From assembly GCA_028687545.1 (NCBI GenBank), contig JAQTZZ010000055.1, positions 1 through 27,416 on the forward strand: DNA of 27,416 nt, written 5' to 3'. Origin of the DNA: Candidatus Wallbacteria bacterium (GTDB taxonomy: Bacteria > Muiribacteriota > JAQTZZ01). The position numbers were made by a program, and so were the translations under genes. Below, piece after piece: positions 20,811-27,416 of this stretch (positions within the stretch are counted from its first letter, which is position 1; every line of letters begins with the position of its first letter). Under the pieces are notes generated by a model that was not told where the DNA came from, made no database searches, and saw only the letters and a program-made list of their open reading frames with translations.

Positions 20811-22908
20811 ACTGAGGATCAACTGGCGGGCTTTGAAGACGGTCAGACTCATGAGCGGATTGTTCTGCTTCATGATCGTCTATTCTCTGCTGCTGATTGA
20901 CTTCAAACCTACCAAACGCACTCCCACCAAAGGGGAAACTTCTCCTTTTGATATTGTAGCCCCAACAGATTTTTCTTTTGAAGATAAAAAGGAAACCGAA
21001 AGATTCCTCCAGGATGAAGAGTCCAGGATCGAATCACAGTTCAAGAAGGATCCTACTGTGGAACTGAAGGTCGAGCATAACCTTACGACGATTTTTAAAT
21101 ATATTTACGAAAAGGAAGGGCAGGTCCTCTGGAATGAATATCAGCTCAAACTTGACGGTTTCAAATCTCTGCAGACCCTGGGACACAAAGAACTGCTTCT
21201 GTTCAGGAACGAGATCTGGGAATTTCTTCAGAAATGCCTGAATCAGGGCATCAAGGAAGGGGGTAAGTTCTCGGACTGGGAAACCGAACTTCCCGCTGAT
21301 GTGTCTGCTCTGCCGGAACTGCGCTCGATCACTGAACGTGTTTTTGAACCGAACCTGCTTTATGACCGGGAGAAAACCGAACAATTAAGGCATGATGCCC
21401 TTTCCAAGGTGATGCCTGTATTCATTCAGATCCGCAAGGGAGAAACTCTTGTCCGGAAGGGAGAAGTGGTTACTCCCCAGAGTTTCAAGATTATGAAGGC
21501 GATCGGACTGTATGAAAATGAGAAAGGAACCTTTTACCAGAAAGTGGGAACCCTGCTGTTCGTAATGATACTCGCCTTTATCGGCTACCTGTATCTCAGC
21601 AAGTTTGAACATGGAATTCTTAATAGCGGACAGACGGTCTGGATGATCGTGACCCTGATAATTCTCAATATGCTGTTTCTGAAACTTTTCAAACTGCTGC
21701 TCGGTTACAACATCAGCATGGAGAATCTGATGGGCGACGTCAACATCTTGTCCCCGGCTGCTTTCCCGCTTTCCATCTCCGCGATCATCCTGACAGTGCT
21801 GGTTGATGGGAGACTGGCGATCCTGGTAAGCGTGATGCTGTCCACAATAGCCATTTACCAGCTTGGAGCCAGCTATTACTACGTTTATTATTTTCTACTC
21901 GGCTCGTTCTTTTCAGTCTTCATGTGCATGAATGTGAACAAGACTACGGAGTTGAGCAAGAACGGCCTTTTTATCGGTTTTTTCAACGTTCTCCTTGTGA
22001 TCACTCTTTATCTGATCTTTGAAAACCCGATCTATTTCGAGGACAAGTACTGGATCTATTTGGGGCGAGACGTTTTCTGGGGATTCATGAACGGGATTCT
22101 TTCCGTGGCATTTGCCATCGGCTTCCTGCCTAATTTTGAGTCAGTGTTCAAGCTGTCTTCTGCGATCAGGCTGCTGGAATTCGCCGACCTCAATCAGCCG
22201 CTTCTGAAAACCCTGATGCTCGATGCTCCCGGTACTTACCAGCACAGCGTGCTGGTCGGGAATCTGGCCCAGGCTGCAGCCCAGGTTGTCGGCGCAGACC
22301 CGCTGCTTTCAAAGCTTGGAGGATACTATCACGACATCGGCAAGCTCAAGCGGCCCCAGCTTTTCATGGAAAACCAGATCGGCAGCGACAATCAACATGA
22401 CGAGCTTTCTCCGAACCTTTCAGCCCTGATCATAGCGGCTCATGTCAAGGACGGAGTGGAAGTCGGCAAGGCGCATCGCCTGCCCCATGAAATTATCGAC
22501 ATCATCGCCCAGCACCACGGGACGACACTGCTCCAGTATTTTTATGAAGTGGCTAAGATCGAACATAAGGACCGCACCCAGGAAGTTCCGATCGAGCAGT
22601 TCCGCTATCCCGGACCGCTGCCTCAGACCAAGGAATCCGCGCTGGTCATGCTGTCTGACTCTGTGGAATCAGCCACCCGTTCGCTTGATAATCCCAATGC
22701 CTCCAACATCGAAGCCCTGGTGAAGAAAGTCATCAACGATAAATTTGTGGAAGGTCAGTTCAACGAATGCGACCTGACTCTCAAAGACATAGAATCCATT
22801 GCCAAGATTTTCATCAAGATGATCATTTCGCTTCATCATTCCAGAATCAAGTATCCTGAGCAGGACAAGGAAGTGAAGAAGATCATGGAGCAGAACGGTG
22901 AAGTGTGA
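20800..22908 (+). CDS. pgpH: 7TM-HD phosphohydrolase, c-di-AMP phosphodiesterase PgpH (YqfF)
   Basis: 702 residues: an N-terminal membrane anchor, an extracytoplasmic 7TMR-HDED domain (about 45-245; RKGETLVRKGEVVTPQSF), seven membrane helices (about 255-450) and a cytoplasmic HD domain with YQHSVLVGNLAQAA, the metal pair H511-D512 in YYHDIGKLKRPQLF, and IIAQHHGT. Members hydrolyse c-di-AMP to pApA. It overlaps rbgA and ybeY by 11 bp each. In many bacteria it also precedes ybeY, so the context is typical. Confidence 0.95.
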   Translation: MLNKLRINWRALKTVRLMSGLFCFMIVYSLLLIDFKPTKRTPTKGETSPFDIVAPTDFSFEDKKETERFLQDEESRIESQFKKDPTVELKVEHNLTTIFKYIYEKEGQVLWNEYQLKLDGFKSLQTLGHKELLLFRNEIWEFLQKCLNQGIKEGGKFSDWETELPADVSALPELRSITERVFEPNLLYDREKTEQLRHDALSKVMPVFIQIRKGETLVRKGEVVTPQSFKIMKAIGLYENEKGTFYQKVGTLLFVMILAFIGYLYLSKFEHGILNSGQTVWMIVTLIILNMLFLKLFKLLLGYNISMENLMGDVNILSPAAFPLSISAIILTVLVDGRLAILVSVMLSTIAIYQLGASYYYVYYFLLGSFFSVFMCMNVNKTTELSKNGLFIGFFNVLLVITLYLIFENPIYFEDKYWIYLGRDVFWGFMNGILSVAFAIGFLPNFESVFKLSSAIRLLEFADLNQPLLKTLMLDAPGTYQHSVLVGNLAQAAAQVVGADPLLSKLGGYYHDIGKLKRPQLFMENQIGSDNQHDELSPNLSALIIAAHVKDGVEVGKAHRLPHEIIDIIAQHHGTTLLQYFYEVAKIEHKDRTQEVPIEQFRYPGPLPQTKESALVMLSDSVESATRSLDNPNASNIEALVKKVINDKFVEGQFNECDLTLKDIESIAKIFIKMIISLHHSRIKYPEQDKEVKKIMEQNGEV

Positions 22909-23317
22909 AATCAGGAATGAACAAAAACTGAAGCTTGACCGGAAAAAGATCTGGCGGTTGTGTGATTTTCTAGGGAGGCGCTTTGATCGGCCGGCCGATG
23001 AGCTGGTGAGTCTGTATTTTGTAGACAACCTGCGGATTACTGAATTGAACCGGCAGTATTTTTCCAGGGACAGGCAGACTGATGTGATGGCTTTTCCCAT
23101 GGGCAAATCCGGCATTCTTGGCGACATTGTGGTTTCAGTTGAACAGGCCGGCCTGCAATCCGAACCAGGCGGGCTGGAAGCTGAAATTCTATTCCTTCTG
23201 GCCCACGGTTTTTTGCATCTTTTAGGCTGGAAGGATTATAATAAGAAAGACAGAGAAAAAATGCTCTCAGAAGGGACCAGGGCTTTGGAAGATTTTTTTG
23301 CCCATTATGGACAGTAA
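22898..23317 (+). CDS. ybeY: Endoribonuclease YbeY with altered third metal ligand
   Basis: A 139-residue protein from GTG 22898. YbeY matures the 16S rRNA 3' end and takes part in ribosome quality control. Present are the family core LNRQYFSRDRQTDVMAFPM, GDIVVSVEQA and the zinc motif. The normal motif is H-x3-H-x5-H (HGxLHLxGYDH); here it is H103GFLH107LLGWKD113Y, so Asp replaces the third His. Asp can bind zinc, so activity is not excluded. Overlaps pgpH and the next gene by 11 bp each. Confidence 0.9.
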   Translation: MKCEIRNEQKLKLDRKKIWRLCDFLGRRFDRPADELVSLYFVDNLRITELNRQYFSRDRQTDVMAFPMGKSGILGDIVVSVEQAGLQSEPGGLEAEILFLLAHGFLHLLGWKDYNKKDREKMLSEGTRALEDFFAHYGQ

Positions 23318-24605
23318 CGATCCTGTTTTTATATATTCAGCCTGTTTCCTGATCCTGCTGTTTCTTTCCGCCTGTTTTTCAGCCAGTGAAACCGCTCTTT
23401 TTTCGCTGTCCAAGTTCAAGCTCAAACTGTTGGAAGACCAGAAAAACCTGGGCAGCCGTCTGATACTCAAGTTGCTCTCCAGACCCAAGCATCTGCTGAT
23501 CACGATTCTGACGGCCAATACGATTGTCAACATTGGAATGGCCACCATGGCTTCAAATTTTTTCATCGGACTGAGCCACGAATACAAGCTGTCCGAATCA
23601 CTGATCCTCGCGATCGGCACGATCTGCTTAACCCTGGTGGTAGTGTTGATAGGAGAGGTCACACCCAAAAATTTCGCCTATTCCTATAATGAGCGGATGG
23701 GAAAGATACTGGTGGTTCCCACCTATGCCCTGCACATTTTTCTGGCACCTCTCCGCTTTCTGATAACCGTTCTCGTGAACCTGGTGCTGAAAGTTTTCGG
23801 TGTTAAAAGCGACAAGCTCGACGAACCATTCATCACCCACGAGGAAATCGAATGCATCGTCACAGGTAACGACAAGACAGTCGCCCTGCACCTGGATGAG
23901 CAGGACATGATCGAAGAGGTATTTGAATTCGAGGAGCGGTCGGTCAGAGAAATCATGACTCCCCGCCACGAAATGATCTGCATCAGGAGCGACGGAAGCT
24001 TCGACGAGGTGATGAAGATTTTCCGCGAACACGGATATTCCCGTCTTCCTGTTTACAAGGACCAGGTGGACAACATCCATGGCGTCCTCTACATCAAGGA
24101 CTTTCTTAGTTTTATCCTCAAAAACAATCCCAATCTGAATTTCAACCTTGAAAATTACATCCGCAAGGCATATTTCGTTCCGGAAACAAAGAAGGTCTCC
24201 GAACTGTTCCGCGATCTCAAGCAGAAAAAGCTGCACCTTGCGATTGTCGTAGATGAGTATGGCGGTACTGAAGGCCTGGTTACAATGGAAAACATTCTGG
24301 AAGAGGTAGTAGGCGATATTTTTGACGAATACGATGTGGAAGCAGAAGAGATCGATATAGTCAACCAGGGCGAGAAGGTCTGGTATGTGAGCGGCAGCAC
24401 GAATCTCTCAGACCTGGAGGATGTGATCGGAATGGACGACTATTTCAGCGATGAAGGTGAAATAGTTTCGGTGGGAGGTCTGATTTACAGCCGGCTCGGT
24501 CGTATCCCTGAAAAGAGCGACAAACTCCGCTACAAGAATCTCGAGTTCATTATTGAGGAAATGTCGGGCAACCGGATTTCCAAGGTAAAAGTATGTTTAT
24601 CCTGA
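23307..24605 (+). CDS. CNNM/CorC-family membrane protein, first paralogue
   Basis: 432 residues from ATG 23307 (a TTG at 23298 is also in frame). A membrane DUF21 domain (SACFSASETALFSLSKFKL, VVVLIGEVTPKNFAYSY), then a CBS pair (VREIMTPRHEMICI, YSRLPVYKDQVDNIHGVLYI, LAIVVDEYGGTEGLVTMENI), then a CorC_HlyC domain at the C-terminus. Members are Mg2+/Co2+ efflux or resistance proteins, long called hemolysin-like. ybeY-corC adjacency is widespread. Overlaps ybeY by 11 bp and its own paralogue by 13 bp. Confidence 0.92.
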   Translation: MDSNDPVFIYSACFLILLFLSACFSASETALFSLSKFKLKLLEDQKNLGSRLILKLLSRPKHLLITILTANTIVNIGMATMASNFFIGLSHEYKLSESLILAIGTICLTLVVVLIGEVTPKNFAYSYNERMGKILVVPTYALHIFLAPLRFLITVLVNLVLKVFGVKSDKLDEPFITHEEIECIVTGNDKTVALHLDEQDMIEEVFEFEERSVREIMTPRHEMICIRSDGSFDEVMKIFREHGYSRLPVYKDQVDNIHGVLYIKDFLSFILKNNPNLNFNLENYIRKAYFVPETKKVSELFRDLKQKKLHLAIVVDEYGGTEGLVTMENILEEVVGDIFDEYDVEAEEIDIVNQGEKVWYVSGSTNLSDLEDVIGMDDYFSDEGEIVSVGGLIYSRLGRIPEKSDKLRYKNLEFIIEEMSGNRISKVKVCLS

Positions 24606-25870
24606 CACTATACATTATTCTTCTTTTTATGCTGATGCTGCTGACCGGCCTGTTCTCCGGGCTGGAGACTGCGGTGATTTCAGTCAACAGACTCAGGCTG
24701 AAAAACATGGAGGAAGCAGGTCTGTCCAAAGCCAAAGTGCTGAATTCCCTGCTTTCCAATCCACACAAACTGATCGATGCCATGCTGATGGGCACAAATC
24801 TCTGCATGCTGGGTGCTGCTGCTGTTTCCACTTCACTGATGAACCATGTGTTCAACTTCTCAGGTACTGAACTGGAATTTTACAATACTGTGATTCTGAC
24901 ACCTGTGATCCTGGTCTTCTCGGAAGTCATTCCCAAGACTATATTCAGAATCAATGCTAACAAGTTGAGCCTTAAGTTCAGTGCCTACCTCGATTTTTTC
25001 TACAATTTCTTCTACCCGCTTACTGTGTTCATCGAAGGGTTTTCCTCGCTTTTCTTCAAATCGCTCAAGGAAATTGAATTTTCCGCCCAGCGGCATGTTG
25101 TCACAAAGGAAGAGCTGCAGATGCTCCTGAAGATGGGCGTGAAAGACGGAGCACTGGACAAGGTGGAACACCGGATCCTTTTCGGGATCATGGGATTCAG
25201 CAAGAAGGAAGCCCGGGAGATCATGACTCCGAGGGTGGACGTCAAGGGCATAGAGATCAATTCCCCGCTGGCCCGCATCGCCAAGACCTCGCTTGATACC
25301 GGATTCTCGCGATTCCCGGTTTATGAAGGGGAACTGGATCAGATCAAGGGAATAGTCTATGTGATGGACCTGATTCACCAGTCCGGGAAAAACCCTGAAC
25401 TCAAGGTGAGTGAAATACTGAGGGAGACCCTGCTGGTTCCTGAAAACAAGAAAATCACAGAGATCATGACAGAAATGAAAAAACGCAAGCTCCATCTGGT
25501 GGTCGTGATCGACGAATACGGCGGCATGGCCGGCATCATCACCATGGACGACATCCTGGAAGAGATTTTCGGGGAACTGATGGATGAATTCGACCGGGAA
25601 GAGCCGGATTTCCTGCCCCTGGACCACGACAAGATCCTGGTAAATGCCAGGGTCTCGATAGAAGAGATCAACAACAATCTGGACTTTGCGATTCCAGACA
25701 GCGACGAATACGAAACCCTGGCCGGCTACCTTTTCATGAAATTCGGCTATGTCCCGAAAAAGGGTGAGCAGATCGTGATCGGAGGAGTGGGCAGGATCGA
25801 AATTTTTGATGCCAACACCAGTTCCATCAGAAAGGTGATCCTGGAGAAATTCAAGGATCTTCAACAGTGA
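24593..25870 (+). CDS. CNNM/CorC-family membrane protein, second paralogue
   Basis: 425 residues with the same plan: DUF21 membrane part (LLTGLFSGLETAVISVNRLR, LVFSEVIPKTIFRI), CBS pair (AREIMTPRVDVKGIEI, FSRFPVYEGELDQIKGIVYV, LVVVIDEYGGMAGIITMDDI) and CorC_HlyC domain. Clear tandem relative of the preceding gene, but diverged along its length, so the duplication is old. Two diverged copies could form a heterodimer or differ in cation specificity; this is inference. Confidence 0.92.
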   Translation: MFILTLYIILLFMLMLLTGLFSGLETAVISVNRLRLKNMEEAGLSKAKVLNSLLSNPHKLIDAMLMGTNLCMLGAAAVSTSLMNHVFNFSGTELEFYNTVILTPVILVFSEVIPKTIFRINANKLSLKFSAYLDFFYNFFYPLTVFIEGFSSLFFKSLKEIEFSAQRHVVTKEELQMLLKMGVKDGALDKVEHRILFGIMGFSKKEAREIMTPRVDVKGIEINSPLARIAKTSLDTGFSRFPVYEGELDQIKGIVYVMDLIHQSGKNPELKVSEILRETLLVPENKKITEIMTEMKKRKLHLVVVIDEYGGMAGIITMDDILEEIFGELMDEFDREEPDFLPLDHDKILVNARVSIEEINNNLDFAIPDSDEYETLAGYLFMKFGYVPKKGEQIVIGGVGRIEIFDANTSSIRKVILEKFKDLQQ

Positions 25871-26538
25871 ATCGGAAAAAGAATAAAACTTTCAGCAGGA
25901 TGAAAAGTTATTTTCTGGCAGGGGAAACTCTGTCAGAAGCCGCGGGAAAAAAACTGCTTCTCAAGCTCCGGGGCTATTTCATTTCCGGACTTGTCTTTCT
26001 GCTGCCGTTCGTGGTGACGATTTTTGTACTTTTCCAGATTCTGCAGGTGGCTGACAACATTATGGGACCGGCCATCAAGCACCTGATCGGCAGGAGGATT
26101 CCAGGACTCGGCATTATTACAACTGTGGCTTTCATCATTTTAACCGGCCTGGTAGCAAAGAAAGCCGGGGAAGGTTTTTATAATTACCTGGCCTCTTTTT
26201 TCATGAAGATACCCCTGGCCCGCTGGCTGATCACCATCACCAAAGAACTCAGCGATTTTCTGATGACAAAGCGGCAGATGCTCTTTCGCTGTGTTTTAAT
26301 GGTCGAATATCCCAGAAAGGGTGTTTTTTCAATCGGATTTGAAGTCGCCGATGCTCCGCTTGAGCTGAACGAGTGCACTGGACAGGATCTGGTGAGTGTC
26401 TTTATTCCCACAACCCCCAACCCCACCTCAGGACTTCTGGTCTTTTTTCCGAAAAAAGAAGTAAGGAAGCTTGAGATGGGCGTGGATATTGCCATGAAAC
26501 TGGTGATATCCGGCGGAATCGTAACCAACGAGGTCTGA
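25867..26538 (+). CDS. DUF502-family membrane protein
   Basis: A 223-residue protein starting at GTG 25867, overlapping the preceding stop by 4 bp (GTGA). Two membrane helices (FISGLVFLLPFVVTIFVLFQI, LGIITTVAFIILTGLVAK) and then the family core IPLARWLITITKELSDFL, VLMVEYPRKGVFSIGFEV, VFIPTTPNPTSGLLVFFPKK. DUF502 has no established function; the conserved PTTPNPTSG motif is intact. Last of the overlapping genes that begin with rbgA. Confidence 0.88.
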   Translation: MNRKKNKTFSRMKSYFLAGETLSEAAGKKLLLKLRGYFISGLVFLLPFVVTIFVLFQILQVADNIMGPAIKHLIGRRIPGLGIITTVAFIILTGLVAKKAGEGFYNYLASFFMKIPLARWLITITKELSDFLMTKRQMLFRCVLMVEYPRKGVFSIGFEVADAPLELNECTGQDLVSVFIPTTPNPTSGLLVFFPKKEVRKLEMGVDIAMKLVISGGIVTNEV

Positions 26539-26595
26539 CCTGACCAGCGGCTGCCATTAGCCCCTTAAAGCTTCAACATTTTTCAGGGGAGTGGC

Positions 26596-27416
26596 ATGAA
26601 AAAATCTTTGCTTTTTCTGGCTTTCATTTTTTCCATACTCAGCGGCTTCACATATTATCAGAGAAACGGTCTGGTGACTGAAGTCGATCAGGCCTGCGAG
26701 AATTTTCTGGCAGGTTACGCCAATCTTTCCGGCCTTGAGGAACGCCTGATCGCTTTGAAGCAGTCAGACAAGCCCTCTAGCGGAAATTCCCAGGAAATTA
26801 CCGAAGCCGAGTATCACTTGCGGATGATCAAGATGGAAGCGGACACGCTGTATAAGAAAATTTCCAGGCGGATCGAGGAAAAAAGCAAGGAAGGATATAA
26901 TCTTCTTTATTGGATGAAAGGCAAAGAACTGGAAGAAAATTACCAGGATCTATGCGGCCTGAATCAGCGGATTGGACAGCTGATTCACAATGACGGGCAG
27001 CCGATCCCAGACTACAGCGAAAGCAGAAATGTGCTGGTGGGAAAGCTTATCAAGTACTTCAGGAATCAGTCCAATCAGGAAATCCGCATTGTTTACAATG
27101 CGGATTTGCATAGCGCCCTGCCCACTGTGAAGCAGGAGGCTGCACAGCAGGAAAAGCCGGTGGCCATAGTTCCAAAAATCTGCGACGAACCGACTGCTGA
27201 AACAGGGAAAGAAGATAATGAGCTTCTGGCCAGGCTGGAAACCCATGAAAATGAGGATGCCAAAGATCAGATCCTGTATCTCCAGGCGCCTGACTATGAA
27301 AAATTGAAGGGTGGTAACTTTATTTATGAAGTCGCCACTGAAAAAGGCGAGTTTGTCTACCTGATAATCAACGGGAAAGGTATGATTCCAGAGGAGATTA
27401 CCGGTAAGGAGTATCT
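26596..27416 (+). CDS. Secreted or membrane-anchored coiled-coil protein (3' end outside window)
   Basis: Open to the window end (273 codons). The N-terminus is a signal peptide or anchor (MKKSLLFLAFIFSILSGFTY). The next 150 residues are mostly helical and charged (EITEAEYHLRMIKMEADTLY), followed by an acidic, low-complexity stretch, then a mixed region (FIYEVATEKGEFVYLIINGK). I do not recognise the family. GGGGA about 6 nt before ATG 26596 supports the start. It follows DUF502 by 57 bp. A perfect 28-bp palindrome lies inside (27080-27107). Confidence 0.75.
   Translation, partial: MKKSLLFLAFIFSILSGFTYYQRNGLVTEVDQACENFLAGYANLSGLEERLIALKQSDKPSSGNSQEITEAEYHLRMIKMEADTLYKKISRRIEEKSKEGYNLLYWMKGKELEENYQDLCGLNQRIGQLIHNDGQPIPDYSESRNVLVGKLIKYFRNQSNQEIRIVYNADLHSALPTVKQEAAQQEKPVAIVPKICDEPTAETGKEDNELLARLETHENEDAKDQILYLQAPDYEKLKGGNFIYEVATEKGEFVYLIINGKGMIPEEITGKEY
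27080..27107. repeat. Perfect inverted repeat inside a coding region
   Basis: AAATCCGCATTGT (27080-27092) and ACAATGCGGATTT (27095-27107) are perfect reverse complements with a 2-nt TT centre. It encodes EIRIVYNADL of the partial gene. It could be a protein-binding palindrome, since the loop is too short for a comfortable RNA hairpin. Confidence 0.9.

Noticed and set aside
24860-25864. 334-codon minus-strand frame opposite the second CNNM gene
   Set aside because: Antisense shadow of a well-supported domain protein; composition mirrors its codon bias.

Overview
The window appears to come from a diderm, Gram-negative-type bacterium outside the well-studied phyla. An outer-membrane porin with an N-terminal S-layer-homology (SLH) domain opens the window. 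The ribosomal/SRP genes follow the Bacillus order (ffh-rpsP-khpA-ylqD), and trmD is paired with a TM1570-type knotted RNA methyltransferase as in Thermotogota. A candidate-phylum lineage fits, but the sequence alone does not fix the taxon. Core genes look mid-GC with good Shine-Dalgarno sites; the accessory stretches are visibly more A+T rich.

Layout. 1-3306 (minus): partial SLH porin, then rimM, trmD and the knotted RNA methyltransferase as overlapping genes. 3365-7860: accessory zone with a RelE-type toxin-antitoxin (TA) pair, a RanBP2-type zinc-finger membrane protein, an IS21-family end that cuts a second RelE-type toxin, a frameshifted membrane/Sel1 gene, and a VapBC pair. 7866-11016 (minus): a solute-binding lipoprotein followed by a membrane diguanylate cyclase. 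11144-12631 (plus): a protein with archaeo-eukaryotic primase (AEP) motifs and a C-terminal cysteine cluster. 12668-14251 (minus, convergent): a large xylose-isomerase-like TIM-barrel protein. 14446-17240 (plus): ffh-rpsP-khpA-ylqD-rplS, closed by a strong terminator. 17250-18680: hairpins, a third RelE-type TA pair between repeat copies, and a HepT remnant. 18677-27416 (plus): an MFS transporter, then rbgA-pgpH-ybeY-CNNM-CNNM-DUF502 as overlapping genes, then a partial secreted or membrane-anchored protein.

How the genes fit together. Most of the core genes serve ribosome and tRNA maturation (rpsP, rplS, rimM, trmD, rbgA, ybeY) and protein targeting (ffh). PgpH links the downstream operon to c-di-AMP, and the diguanylate cyclase links the middle to c-di-GMP. 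The usual khpA-ylqD-rimM-trmD-rplS order is broken: rimM-trmD-methyltransferase lies 11 kb away on the other strand, and rplS has a good promoter exactly where those genes are missing. A dispersed repeat of up to about 70 bp lies beside the TA loci, in opposite orientation on the two sides of the displaced block, which suggests how the rearrangement could have happened.

Most interesting items: the AEP-like protein with a PriL-like cysteine pattern, the solute-binding-protein/diguanylate-cyclase pair, the split ribosomal operon with its inverted repeats, the TA-associated repeat, and the IS21 end with 25-bp-spaced repeats inside a toxin gene.
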